Of a DNA stretch of 33,946 nucleotides, positions 14,510 through 22,820 are shown piece by piece. Location: assembly GCA_002319815.1 (NCBI GenBank), contig DCFR01000033.1, forward strand, positions 1 to 33,946. The letters run 5' to 3'. The position numbers were made by a program, and so were the translations under genes. This DNA comes from Megamonas sp. UBA1799. GTDB lineage: Bacteria; Bacillota; Negativicutes; Selenomonadales; Selenomonadaceae. Within the stretch, counting starts at the first letter, position 1; each line of letters opens with the position of its first letter. The notes under the pieces are model-generated. The model was given only the letters and a program-made list of their open reading frames with translations. It did no database searches and was not told the DNA's origin.

Positions 14510-15880
14510 TCAGGAAGATGCCTGCGCCGTTTGATCTTTCATCCGCTGGGCCCACAACGCATCTGCCGCTGGCTTCCAGGCCGCCGCATAACTTTCACAC
14601 TTGCGGCAGAGATGTTCCGCGCTTTCCGGACTGCAGTAATCCGTATTAACCGCATGACTGGTATGAACCAGTTTGGGCAGTTCCTGGGGATTTTCCAGCA
14701 TGGGACAAGGCCTGAAATGATTGCTGTTAAACGGCTGATGATCATGATACGCCTGAAAAATTGGGCTTTTTAACGCATTCAGCAGCGTTGTATGATGAAT
14801 ATTGATATTGGAATAATGAATGAATACACAAGGTTCGACATCGCCCTTGGCATTGATATGCAGATAGCGCCGTCCGCCGGCGATGCAGCCGCCCACATGA
14901 ACGCCGTCATCCTGAAAATCCATGCAAAATAACGGTTTTGTGTTCCGGATATGACAAATATGCTGGTATAAGGCGACCCGCTGCTGCGGATTGACCATTA
15001 AAGAAGGGACTGCATCATTGCCAACCGGCATATAATGAAAAAACCAGCTGAACATAGCGCCCTGCGCAATCATTGTATCAAAAAAAGCGTCGCTGTTAAT
15101 GTCCTGAAAATTAGCGGAAGTATAACATACCGAAACGCCAAACGGCAATTTAGCGCTTTTTAGCCGCGCCATGGCCTGCGTTGCCTTCCGATAAGCCCCT
15201 TGGCCGCGCCGGTTATCATTGGCAGCTTCAAAGCCTTCCAGACTGATAGCGGGCATGAAATTCTTAACCCGCAGCATTTCCTGACAAAAAGCTTCATCAA
15301 TCAACGTCCCGTTCGTAAACGCCAGAAATTCACAATCCGCATGTGCGGCACAGAGTTTCATCAGATCGTTTTTTCGTACCAACGGTTCGCCGCCGGTATA
15401 GATATACATATAAACGCCCAGTTTTTTTCCTTGCTCAATAATGGAATCAATCGTTTCATAGTCGAGATTGTAATTATGCCCATATTCAGCGGCCCAGCAG
15501 CCAGTGCAATGCAGATTGCAGGCCGACGTGGGATCCAGCAAAATAGCCCAGGGCACGTTGCAATTGTATTGGTCCGCGTATTTATCTTGTATTTTACTGC
15601 CATGCAGCGTCGCATTAATGAAAAAATTATTCACAAAAGCTCTTCTGACGCCAGGATCCAGCTGATAGGCATATAAAATCAACTGATACATATGATCTTT
15701 GTTGGCAATGCTTTCACGAATCATTTTACGTGCGGTACTATACAATTCATGCGGAAAAAGTTTGTCGACAATCATCATCACGCGGGGAATATTCTCCTCG
15801 GGATCTTTTTCCAGATATTCAGAAATAAGTTCCCGTCCCTTGCTGATCGTAAGCGTTTTCAGTTCATCGGTTATGGTCAT
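14510..15880 (-). CDS. Radical SAM protein with SPASM-like C-terminal cysteines, function unknown
   Basis: This 456-residue radical SAM enzyme would bind a 4Fe-4S cluster through CNLHCTGC (Cys121, Cys125, Cys128) and use S-adenosylmethionine to form radicals. YTGGEPL is the glycine-rich SAM-binding motif. An N-terminal helical region of about 100 residues precedes the barrel. C-terminal cysteines (CIAGGRRYLHINAKGDVEPC, then CP and CRKC near the end) resemble SPASM/twitch auxiliary-cluster regions found in peptide-modifying enzymes. ATG 15880 is preferred because GGAG lies 8 bases upstream; in-frame starts at 15886 and 15898 lack good spacing. No precursor peptide is recognised beside it; the divergent 76-residue ORF is not an obvious one. 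The family is certain, the reaction is unknown. Confidence 0.9.
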   Translation of the reverse strand: MTITDELKTLTISKGRELISEYLEKDPEENIPRVMMIVDKLFPHELYSTARKMIRESIANKDHMYQLILYAYQLDPGVRRAFVNNFFINATLHGSKIQDKYADQYNCNVPWAILLDPTSACNLHCTGCWAAEYGHNYNLDYETIDSIIEQGKKLGVYMYIYTGGEPLVRKNDLMKLCAAHADCEFLAFTNGTLIDEAFCQEMLRVKNFMPAISLEGFEAANDNRRGQGAYRKATQAMARLKSAKLPFGVSVCYTSANFQDINSDAFFDTMIAQGAMFSWFFHYMPVGNDAVPSLMVNPQQRVALYQHICHIRNTKPLFCMDFQDDGVHVGGCIAGGRRYLHINAKGDVEPCVFIHYSNINIHHTTLLNALKSPIFQAYHDHQPFNSNHFRPCPMLENPQELPKLVHTSHAVNTDYCSPESAEHLCRKCESYAAAWKPAADALWAQRMKDQTAQASS

Positions 15881-16217
15881 TATCATCACTCCATTCATTT
15901 TATTGATGGTTTATGCATAAAAAGCATCAATGAAGGCTGAATTTATCCGGAACCTTATGCGCGCGCTATGCACTGCCGACAAAGGCAGGCGCAGCAGAGC
16001 GAGTGCGTCCTGCGGATAAACACAGTGTGATCCATAGTCTGACCAAAATTTTTATTTTATTTATTGTATGAACTGTTTTCTGCAATTAACTGTGGATTAT
16101 TATTTTATTATTTGTTCAATTCGTTTAATTCTATTTTACAACGAATAGACGATGGATAAAAGGATTTTTTTATTTTATGCCGAACCATAGTAATAGAAAA
16201 GGTAAGGGGGAAACAAA
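15881..16217. other. Gene-free divergent region with a structured repeat copy
   Basis: About 340 bases between the radical SAM gene and the 76-residue ORF. The left third holds repeat copy A (15942-16020). The rest (about 16040-16200) is strongly A+T-rich and probably holds promoters for one or both genes. No ORF of note was seen. Confidence 0.6.
15942..16020 (+). repeat. Structured intergenic element, copy A
   Basis: TTTATCCG (15942-15949) and CGGATAAA (16013-16020) form an outer inverted pair around a central hairpin CTGCC-GACAAA-GGCAG (15973-15988). The 54 bases 15967-16020 align without gaps to 28168-28221, with 41 identities. The central stem is kept in the other copy through a G-T wobble. 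It lies in a divergent intergenic region. Its nature (structured RNA, REP-like repeat or protein site) is not known to me. Confidence 0.65.
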
Positions 16218-16448
16218 ATGGGAACAAAGGAAATCATTGCCAACCAGAACACCATAACGATTGAGCGAATGCGTCATCCAGCAGAAATTCTTGCCCGCTA
16301 TCAGCAGGATTGCCAGCAATATAAAGAATTGAAAACCAGCAAGGGAAATGTACGCGAGCAACTACTCATGCTGTATGCAGAAGTAAAGCTGCTCGGCTGG
16401 ATTTTAGGAAAAACCGAAGCGGATGTTGTCAAAGATGTCACCATCTAA
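16218..16448 (+). CDS. Hypothetical 76-residue protein
   Basis: A small, mostly helical, charged protein with no signal peptide or membrane segment. It contains a Glu/Lys/Gln-rich middle (QQYKELKTSKGNVREQLLML) and a C-terminal stretch (EVKLLGWILGKTEADVVKDV). AAGGGGG seven bases before the ATG is a strong ribosome site, and a strong terminator follows directly, so it is very probably expressed as a single-gene unit. It is divergent from the radical SAM gene. I recognise no family. It has no Cys and no obvious leader/core pattern, so a RiPP precursor role is not supported. Confidence 0.7.
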   Translation: MGTKEIIANQNTITIERMRHPAEILARYQQDCQQYKELKTSKGNVREQLLMLYAEVKLLGWILGKTEADVVKDVTI

Positions 16449-16452
16449 TCAA

Positions 16453-16488
16453 AAAAACGCTGCTGCCGGACTTGGCAGCAGCGTTTTT
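16453..16488. terminator. Bidirectional terminator between hypothetical gene and EamA transporter
   Basis: A perfect 15-bp inverted repeat (arms 16453-16467 and 16474-16488, 6-base loop) runs from AAAAACGCTGCTGCC to its complement ending GTTTTT. It lies between convergent genes and overlaps neither coding region. Confidence 0.93.
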
Positions 16489-16489
16489 G

Positions 16490-17392
16490 CTATGCAGACT
16501 GTGTTTTGGGACGGCGGCAGGTCGTCATATAGACGCCGATAAAAATCGCCGCCGCACCGGCCAGTTTCGCGGCACCAATCGATTCGCCCAAAACAAACCA
16601 ACCGCCAAACATACCTACTACCGGCATGATATTAAGAAAAATCGCCGACAAGCTGGCGCCGGCTTTTTGCACGCCTAAGTTCCAGAACAACGTAGCAATC
16701 AGTCCCCCGCCAAAAAGCACATAAGCAAAAGACCCCAGTGCCGGCAGAGAAAGCAGCGATACCGAAAGATCATGCGTCAGCAATCCATAACCGGTCGTAA
16801 AAAATGCACTGAACAACGCTGACCAAGCTGTTGCCGCTCCTGCCGACATGTGTTTCAGCACCGAAATACTGATCAAGGAATAAAGCGTCCAAGCCAGCTG
16901 TCCTAAAAAGCACAGAATATCTCCCAAACGAAATTCCAGCTGGCTTATCATCGTCAAGTCAGCATCACTGATAACTGCCAGCGCTCCGACAAAAGAAATT
17001 AAAATTCCCGCCCAGGAAAGGGCTGACAAGCGTTCCCGTAAAAAAAATGCCGCTAACAGCGCTGTATTGGCCGGCCCCGTAGCTGAAATCAAAGTGGCGC
17101 TGCTGACCGTTGTCAAACCTATGCCAGTAATCTGGAGCACATTATTCAGCATGAATCCCAGCCCCATCAACACGAGACTGATCCAGACACCGCCATGCGG
17201 CAGCAATCGCCTGCCTTCCTGCCGCCAGACCATGACAAATAAAATCGCACTGAACAGAAAGTAGCGCACGGCCGTAATGGTAACCGGCGACCATTCGGCC
17301 AACAACCATTTAATACAAACCGGCTGAAAGCCCCAGATGGCCGAGGCAATCAGCAACAGCGCAAAGGTATGTGTCCGGGTAGCAGAATTCAT
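16490..17392 (-). CDS. EamA/DMT family permease
   Basis: This 300-residue protein has ten hydrophobic segments in two similar halves, the drug/metabolite transporter (EamA) architecture. Family hallmarks are the N-terminal ASAIWGFQPVCIKW segment, LxxxxLxxTTVSSATLIxATGP in the first repeat, and GASLSAIFLNIMPVVGMFGGW with a following LGE in the second. Such proteins export amino acids, metabolites or drugs, or take up metabolites; the substrate is unknown. It lies downstream of the glutamate synthase operon, but a terminator-like hairpin separates them. Confidence 0.92.
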   Translation of the reverse strand: MNSATRTHTFALLLIASAIWGFQPVCIKWLLAEWSPVTITAVRYFLFSAILFVMVWRQEGRRLLPHGGVWISLVLMGLGFMLNNVLQITGIGLTTVSSATLISATGPANTALLAAFFLRERLSALSWAGILISFVGALAVISDADLTMISQLEFRLGDILCFLGQLAWTLYSLISISVLKHMSAGAATAWSALFSAFFTTGYGLLTHDLSVSLLSLPALGSFAYVLFGGGLIATLFWNLGVQKAGASLSAIFLNIMPVVGMFGGWFVLGESIGAAKLAGAAAIFIGVYMTTCRRPKTQSA

Positions 17393-17438
17393 AAAACAAA
17401 GCCTCGCAATTTCATAGTTTTCGTTTATTTTAACACAA

Positions 17439-17478
17439 AAGCAGCGTTCCAGCGAGTTGTCTCGCCCAAACGCTGCTT
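17439..17478 (-). terminator. Terminator of the glutamate synthase operon
   Basis: A 10-bp stem AAGCAGCGTT/AACGCTGCTT (17439-17448 and 17469-17478) contains an inner CGAG/CTCG stem and is followed on the minus strand by TTTTGTGTT. It lies between the last glutamate synthase gene and the EamA gene, both on the minus strand. Confidence 0.75.
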
Positions 17479-17531
17479 ATTTTATTGCTGATTTTCATGG
17501 TCAATACTGGAATATCTTATCTCCCAGCCTT

Positions 17532-19865
17532 TTACTTACCGTATGTCCGATACATCCGGATCGGTTCCGGATTATCCTGAATACTCCAGATGCCGCAAGG
17601 ACAAACGCCGGCGCAAAGACCACAGCCAATGCATTTATCGGGATCGGAAATATATTCCCAGCTGCCATCTTCATGTTCCTCGCGGCTAATTGCCTTCTCT
17701 GGACAAGAATTGAGACACATGCGGCAATCGCGGCATGTGCCGCAGCTGACACAGCGATTGTGATCATCGCTTGGCTCCGGCAATTCGCAATGATGGCACT
17801 TCTCGAAATATGCTTTGGACAAACGTTCCATCGGAATCACTTGTTTTGTGACAACCGGAGTGATTTTTTCCCCGCGCACATATTCATCGACACAATGTGC
17901 CGTCTTGACAGCATCACCAATCGCATCGGTCAGACGTCCCGGTTTGATGACATCGCCAGCAGCAAATACACCTTCCAGAATCATCTTCTCTGCCGATGGC
18001 ACCAGCCAGTCGCCGCGGAATTTTCGGATGGACGGATCATCCGGTAAATAATCGAGAATCGGTGCTTCACCGATAGCGACAATGACCTGATCGGCGGGAA
18101 TAAACCGGCCGTCATTGGCATAAACGCCTTCATCCGTAATCTTTTGCGTCATAAACGGCCAGACCAGCTTGCCGCCCTGTGCTTCAATACGGTTGATTTC
18201 TTTCTGAAATGCCGCCGGTTTAGACACATCGACCGCAACCACGGTCTCCGCCCCCATATTATAGGCTCCGGAAGCAACATCCATACCGGAATTGCCGCAG
18301 CCAATAACCAGCACATGCTTACCGATCGGCGGATTTTCGCCCAGATTGACTTTTTTAAGAAAATCAAGTCCCATCGTGAGCTTCTCCTTTCCCTCCCAAG
18401 GGAAAAAGCGAGACTTATGCCCACCCGTAGCCACGATAACTGCATCATTTTCCGCGCGAATCGCCGCAAATTTTTCACGGTCTACCTGACAAGAGGTAAC
18501 AAATTTAACCCCAATGTCCTGAATGCGTTTAAGTTCCAGCTGCAGAAGCTCATGCGGCATACGTTTCTGGGGAATTACCTGCTCCAGTTTGCCGCCGATA
18601 TGCGGCGCATCATCATAGACCGTAACATCATGTCCCTTGCGGGCCAGCTGCCAGGCTGCCGAAAGTCCGGCCACGCCGCCGCCGATAATGCCGATCTTTT
18701 TACCGGTTTTTTCTTTGGGCGGCTCCACCTTCGTATATGCCGACTGGAACCCTAACGCCCCGATCTGAATGGCCTCATCAATGCTGCCGCGTGTGCAGCC
18801 TTCCATACAGGGATTCGGGCAGAGCGTGCCGCAAACAGACCCCGGGAACGGCGTATACTGCAGTACCAGCTGAAAAGCTTCATCAAATTTACCCAGACGG
18901 AGAAGATCATAACGCCGCTGCGTCGGAATCCCGGTAGGACAATTGAACTCACATGGCGAAGCATATTTTCCATTGTCCCAGGAAGGTACCCGCAAACGGT
19001 AAATTCCATGATTGACTGTATTCAACACCGCAAAATCATCAACTGCCACATCGCTGAACACGCCGCCTTTGATCCAGTCATGCATGCGAAAATCGCCTAA
19101 ATCCGGTTGCGGTTTTGGCTGTTTTTCTTCAAAGGTCAGCGGACGAAGTTTCTTCCACTGGCTCCAATCCGACAGTTCGGCCCGCAATTCCGGTTTTTCG
19201 ACAGCGGCCAGAAACGCATCCATCCCGCCGTCCAAAAATGCCTTATCATCCTCATCAAGCTCCAGGCAGCGAATATCTTCCGGATAGGAGGAAATCATCC
19301 CCCGCACATAGACGACGCCGCCCACCATGCCGACGCAGGCGCGCTCGCCCAGAACCGAGCTGAACTGCGCGCTGTCCCAGCCGCAGACAACCGCCCGGCC
19401 GCCGCCCATAAATTCAAAAGAAAAACTACCGACATTTTTTAAAATCCAAAGCTCCGGTTCTTCATAAAGCGGATCATGCTTCATAAGCGAGCCGGTACGC
19501 GTGCCGCCGCGCCCGCCAATATAAATTTTACCACCAGCCGAACAATGTCCCGCCGTATCGCCGGCATCGCCTTTAACGGTAATAATGCCACCGGCATTCA
19601 GCCAGCCGACATCCGCCGGCGTTGGACCATCAACGACAATTTCCGTATTTTCAAGACACATGGACCCAACGCGCTGTCCGGGATTCGTCACATGAAAATG
19701 AAGAGTTTTCCCCTCTGGATGCCATAGCGGACCACCGATATCATGCTGCCCGGAAGCCGATATATCAAACTCTGTTTCCCCCTGCCTGACTGCATCCTCA
19801 ATCGCGAGCAGGAGGTCCTGGGTGGACATGCGGTCATGTCCGGTAAGCGTTTCTATTTTAAACAT
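17532..19865 (-). CDS. Glutamate synthase: GXGXG domain fused to NAD(P)H oxidoreductase subunit with ferredoxin tail
   Basis: This 777-residue fusion carries two glutamate synthase parts. Residues about 1-235 are the right-handed beta-helix GXGXG domain (repeated NAGGIITVKGDAG, SAGGKIYIGG, MGGG and VGGVVYVRG), normally the C-terminus of the large subunit. From about 290 it resembles the small subunit: N-terminal cysteine clusters (CEFNCPTGI, CGTLCPNPCMEGC), an FAD motif GIIGGGVAGLSAAW near 390, an NAD(P)H motif VLVIGCGNSGMDVA near 515, and a flavoprotein AAGDV motif. A ferredoxin-like tail ends it (CVSCGTCRDCRMCLNSCP and CIGCGLCAGVCPCG near 744). AAGGAGG nine bases upstream sets the start. 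With the two upstream genes it makes glutamate from 2-oxoglutarate and glutamine. Confidence 0.93.
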   Translation of the reverse strand: MFKIETLTGHDRMSTQDLLLAIEDAVRQGETEFDISASGQHDIGGPLWHPEGKTLHFHVTNPGQRVGSMCLENTEIVVDGPTPADVGWLNAGGIITVKGDAGDTAGHCSAGGKIYIGGRGGTRTGSLMKHDPLYEEPELWILKNVGSFSFEFMGGGRAVVCGWDSAQFSSVLGERACVGMVGGVVYVRGMISSYPEDIRCLELDEDDKAFLDGGMDAFLAAVEKPELRAELSDWSQWKKLRPLTFEEKQPKPQPDLGDFRMHDWIKGGVFSDVAVDDFAVLNTVNHGIYRLRVPSWDNGKYASPCEFNCPTGIPTQRRYDLLRLGKFDEAFQLVLQYTPFPGSVCGTLCPNPCMEGCTRGSIDEAIQIGALGFQSAYTKVEPPKEKTGKKIGIIGGGVAGLSAAWQLARKGHDVTVYDDAPHIGGKLEQVIPQKRMPHELLQLELKRIQDIGVKFVTSCQVDREKFAAIRAENDAVIVATGGHKSRFFPWEGKEKLTMGLDFLKKVNLGENPPIGKHVLVIGCGNSGMDVASGAYNMGAETVVAVDVSKPAAFQKEINRIEAQGGKLVWPFMTQKITDEGVYANDGRFIPADQVIVAIGEAPILDYLPDDPSIRKFRGDWLVPSAEKMILEGVFAAGDVIKPGRLTDAIGDAVKTAHCVDEYVRGEKITPVVTKQVIPMERLSKAYFEKCHHCELPEPSDDHNRCVSCGTCRDCRMCLNSCPEKAISREEHEDGSWEYISDPDKCIGCGLCAGVCPCGIWSIQDNPEPIRMYRTYGK

Positions 19866-19880
19866 ATCATGCTGCCTCCT

Positions 19881-21512
19881 TTAGCACACATACTGGATGC
19901 CGAGTTTATCGGCGATCGCCTTATCGGTGGATACCAACGCGTCACTGCGTCCGACCGGCAGCGAACTGTTGCCAATTGGCGCCATAAGTTTTCTCAGTTC
20001 CTGATCAAACGTAAGTACATAATCAACAATTTTTTGCGCGCCCCGGTCTACATCCAGACGTTTTACCAGCCGCGGGTCCTGCGTACAGATACCTGTCGGG
20101 CATTTGCCGGTGTTGCAGGAATTACAGCGTCCCTTCTCATTGCCGACACAACCCAGAAGCTGGATGAGAATCTTACCGCAAAAAACACCGTTGGCTCCCA
20201 GACAGATCATCTTGAAGGCGTCGGCCGCCGCATTGCCCGTCATCCCGATGCCGCCGCCGCCAAACAAAGGAATCTGCCCCTGCAGACCCTGTTTGACTGC
20301 CGCCAGATAACAATCGCGAATCTTCGATACAATCGGATGGCCGGTATGATCCAGAGAAACCTCATTGGCCGCCCCGGTCCCACCCTGAATACCGTCAATA
20401 AAGAAACCGCCGCAGATTTTATAAGGATCACGCAGCAAATTATTATACACGGAAACCGATGTAGCCGATGCCGCGCACTTGATAGCAACCGGAACCCGAA
20501 AACCAAACGCAGCGTTCATAGAAAGATGCATTTTCTGCACGGATTCTTCAATAGAATACAGTCCTTGATGATTCGGCGGCGAAGCCAGCGTAGCCTTAGG
20601 AACACCACGGATCGCCTGCACATGTTCGGCCACCTTTTCCGCCTGCAGCAGGCCGCCGTCGCCCGGCTTGGCTCCTTGCCCGATCTTAATCAGCACGCCG
20701 CCCGGATCAGTGACCATATGCGGCATGGCCTTAATAATACGATTCCAGCCAAAATGGCCGGAAGCAATTTGAATGATAAAGTATTTCAGATACTCGGACT
20801 CCAATAATTTTACCGGCATACCGCCCTCGCCTGAACTCATCCGCACCGGCAGGCCACACTTTTCATTCAAATAAGCACAGGCCAGCGCCACGGCTTCCCA
20901 GGCGCGCGTTGACAGCGCGCCGATCGACATGTCGGAAAAAATCAGCGGATAAATCCACTGCACCGGCGGCGTCTTTTTCGCCATCAGCAGCTTGCCGTTT
21001 TCCATTTTTAAAGGCAGTTCGTTGGCAGCCAGCACCCGGCCAAACGGCGCCCGGATATCAAACGTATGCCGCTGGGCATCGAGCGACGGATCCGTCATCT
21101 GCGAAATACGGCCGACCACAATGTTGTCCAGCGTCCGCTGCGCATTGAGATTAGTCCGCCCGCCGCGCTTGACCGGGCCATTATCTCTGGACAGCAACGT
21201 CTTCCGGCTGTCCGGATTACGGCGCGGATGAATGGCCTGATTCGGGCAGACCCGCTCGCACATCCCGCAGCCGCGGCAGGCTTTAGCCAGATCCGCCACC
21301 TGCTGGATAATCGGCACCGCAATGCGCCGATGCAGCGGTGTAGGCTGATTCGCCTGGGAAACAGTAATGGACTGACGCTCGACGACCGGTTTAATTGAAC
21401 CAAAAGTACAACTTGCTACACAGCTGCCGCAAAGCGTACAACGATCCGCATGATGCTCAATGACCCAGGGAAGATCATTGACGGCAATATCCTGAACCTT
21501 TATTGTTTCCAT
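19881..21512 (-). CDS. Glutamate synthase, FMN-binding central subunit with ferredoxin domain
   Basis: This 543-residue protein starts with two 4Fe-4S motifs (CTLCGSCVASC near 25-35 and CRGCGMCERVCPNQAI near 79-94) and continues as the FMN-binding TIM barrel of glutamate synthase. Barrel signatures are FSDMSIGALS, SSGEGGM, KIGQGAKPGDGG, GGTGAANEVSLDH and PLFGGGGIG. A 3Fe-4S-type cysteine set (CVGNEKGRCNSCNTGKCPTG) follows near 460-478. It matches the archaeal-type split enzyme in which glutaminase, FMN and GXGXG domains are on separate polypeptides. It overlaps the amidotransferase gene by 13 bases, and GGAGG lies 8 bases before the ATG. It makes glutamate from ammonia delivered by the amidotransferase partner and electrons from the downstream oxidoreductase. 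Confidence 0.95.
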   Translation of the reverse strand: METIKVQDIAVNDLPWVIEHHADRCTLCGSCVASCTFGSIKPVVERQSITVSQANQPTPLHRRIAVPIIQQVADLAKACRGCGMCERVCPNQAIHPRRNPDSRKTLLSRDNGPVKRGGRTNLNAQRTLDNIVVGRISQMTDPSLDAQRHTFDIRAPFGRVLAANELPLKMENGKLLMAKKTPPVQWIYPLIFSDMSIGALSTRAWEAVALACAYLNEKCGLPVRMSSGEGGMPVKLLESEYLKYFIIQIASGHFGWNRIIKAMPHMVTDPGGVLIKIGQGAKPGDGGLLQAEKVAEHVQAIRGVPKATLASPPNHQGLYSIEESVQKMHLSMNAAFGFRVPVAIKCAASATSVSVYNNLLRDPYKICGGFFIDGIQGGTGAANEVSLDHTGHPIVSKIRDCYLAAVKQGLQGQIPLFGGGGIGMTGNAAADAFKMICLGANGVFCGKILIQLLGCVGNEKGRCNSCNTGKCPTGICTQDPRLVKRLDVDRGAQKIVDYVLTFDQELRKLMAPIGNSSLPVGRSDALVSTDKAIADKLGIQYVC

Positions 21513-22600
21513 CTTTTTACCTCCAGCTCATTATCAATCACGACAATCTCGCGCTCATTCGGGTAAATGTCCTTTGTCATATCGCGGTGCGGCAAAATTT
21601 CATTCAACCCGCACACTTCCGAGGAGATCGCCACCATTGTATCGTCGCCGCCCAATACCACCGGCCGCAGTTTCTTCGAATCACAGCAAGTCATCATGCG
21701 TCCATCTGGCAAACCGGCAATAATTGTATTCGGTCCATTGATCTCCAGATTTGCCAGCGATTGACGAATGGCCTTGAGTACTTCTCTGTCTTCACGCTGA
21801 TCAATCTCGGCAAACGGCAGCGGCGTAATCACATGCTTATAATAAGGAAGCGGCCATTTCAGTTCATGCAGAACATAATGCAGCGTATAAAGGAAATTCT
21901 GTGAATCCGATTCAAAACCAATATAGCCCCGGTGCAATGATTTCTGAAATTCTTTATTTTTCGTATAAAAAGTATTTTCGCCGTTGGCACAAAGTGTATA
22001 TCCCTGCAAAAAAAACGGATGCGCCGCATAACGGACAATATCATAATTCGTATTTTGCCGACACTGGGCAATAATATTTTTCGCCACCAAACAACCATTG
22101 TCATCCCAGAGGCGAAAATACGTGGCAATATCACGCGGATCACCAATTTCTTTTAACGTCAGCACATCCGGCCAAAAAGAATAGACATAGCCTTCGCCGG
22201 CGCAATCCAAAATTTCGCGCAAAGCCAAACGGGTATCAAGCAGCAGTTCCTCTCGTTCTTCCTTCGAATCACAATGTTCCGGGTAATCATAGTTGCGGAA
22301 AATATAATATGGCATGGCCTGAATATCAAGATCCGGTTTTTTATCCGGCACTGGAATCCACTCAGCCAGCTGCAAAAAGTTATGACTGTCCATGTACTCC
22401 TCAACGAGGTGTGCACCAGCCTGGGTGCAGGCGAGTGACAAGAGCGGCTTGTCCTTATAATTGGAAAAAATTCCGTAAAGATCCTGCATCACCATGGCAA
22501 AACCTGAATTATCATGGCCTTCCTGCTGCGGAAGCATCAAATGCAGCGCCTTGGACGGATGTACCGGCACTTTGCTCTTGATCGAACCAATTCTGCACAT
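21500..22600 (-). CDS. Glutamate synthase, glutamine amidotransferase (class II) subunit
   Basis: This 366-residue class II glutamine amidotransferase starts MCRIGSIKSK. Cys2 becomes the N-terminal nucleophile after Met removal and releases ammonia from glutamine. The QEGHDNSGFAMV segment matches the usual QxRGxDSxG region, and family features continue through SSEVCGLNEILP near the C-terminus. It is the stand-alone counterpart of the first domain of bacterial GltB. GAAGGAGAG just upstream gives a firm start. It is the first gene of the operon, behind a long leader. The fold resembles that of PurF and GlmS, but the operon partners identify it as part of glutamate synthase. Confidence 0.92.
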   Translation of the reverse strand: MCRIGSIKSKVPVHPSKALHLMLPQQEGHDNSGFAMVMQDLYGIFSNYKDKPLLSLACTQAGAHLVEEYMDSHNFLQLAEWIPVPDKKPDLDIQAMPYYIFRNYDYPEHCDSKEEREELLLDTRLALREILDCAGEGYVYSFWPDVLTLKEIGDPRDIATYFRLWDDNGCLVAKNIIAQCRQNTNYDIVRYAAHPFFLQGYTLCANGENTFYTKNKEFQKSLHRGYIGFESDSQNFLYTLHYVLHELKWPLPYYKHVITPLPFAEIDQREDREVLKAIRQSLANLEINGPNTIIAGLPDGRMMTCCDSKKLRPVVLGGDDTMVAISSEVCGLNEILPHRDMTKDIYPNEREIVVIDNELEVKRWKQ

Positions 22601-22633
22601 AATCTTCTCTCCTTCAATTCTTCATACATATCC

Positions 22634-22671
22634 GGCCGCGCCGTGAAAAAAATCGTATACGGCCTCCGGCC
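22634..22671 (-). other. GC-rich leader hairpin of the glutamate synthase transcript
   Basis: GGCCG (22634-22638) pairs with CGGCC (22667-22671), and GCCGT (22640-22644) pairs with ACGGC (22659-22663), around an A-rich loop. On the minus strand a smaller GGCC-gag-GGCC hairpin followed by ACGA and seven T residues can form instead. These alternatives could make an attenuator 40-80 bases before the amidotransferase start. Confidence 0.4.
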
Positions 22672-22792
22672 ATAATACGACTCCGGCTCCGTTGCCGATT
22701 TTCCGCCCGATAGTTTCTCCCAAAACACATTTTCTTGAAAAAGTCTATCAAACGAACATTGCTTCCACACAATAAAAACATTTGTCTCTATT

Positions 22793-22812
22793 CATTACAT
22801 TTAAATGTAATG
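22793..22812. promoter_or_regulatory. Perfect 20-bp palindrome at the glutamate synthase transcription start
   Basis: CATTACATTTAAATGTAATG is a perfect palindrome located at about +2 to +21 relative to the start predicted from the promoter at 22821-22849. Its position is that of a repressor operator. I do not recognise the regulator from the sequence. Confidence 0.65.
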
Positions 22813-22820
22813 CATTTTTT

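Noticed and set aside
16218..16448. RiPP precursor for the radical SAM enzyme
   Set aside because: The protein has no Cys, no leader-core boundary and no repeated core residues; the neighbourhood has no peptidase or dedicated exporter.
19743..20807. 354-codon open frame on the plus strand
   Set aside because: Antisense shadow of the FMN-binding glutamate synthase gene, with no ribosome site and no recognisable domain.
22537..22770. 77-codon minus-strand ORF overlapping the start of the amidotransferase gene
   Set aside because: It starts at GTG without a ribosome site, runs through the leader hairpin and overlaps the coding start out of frame; no family resemblance.
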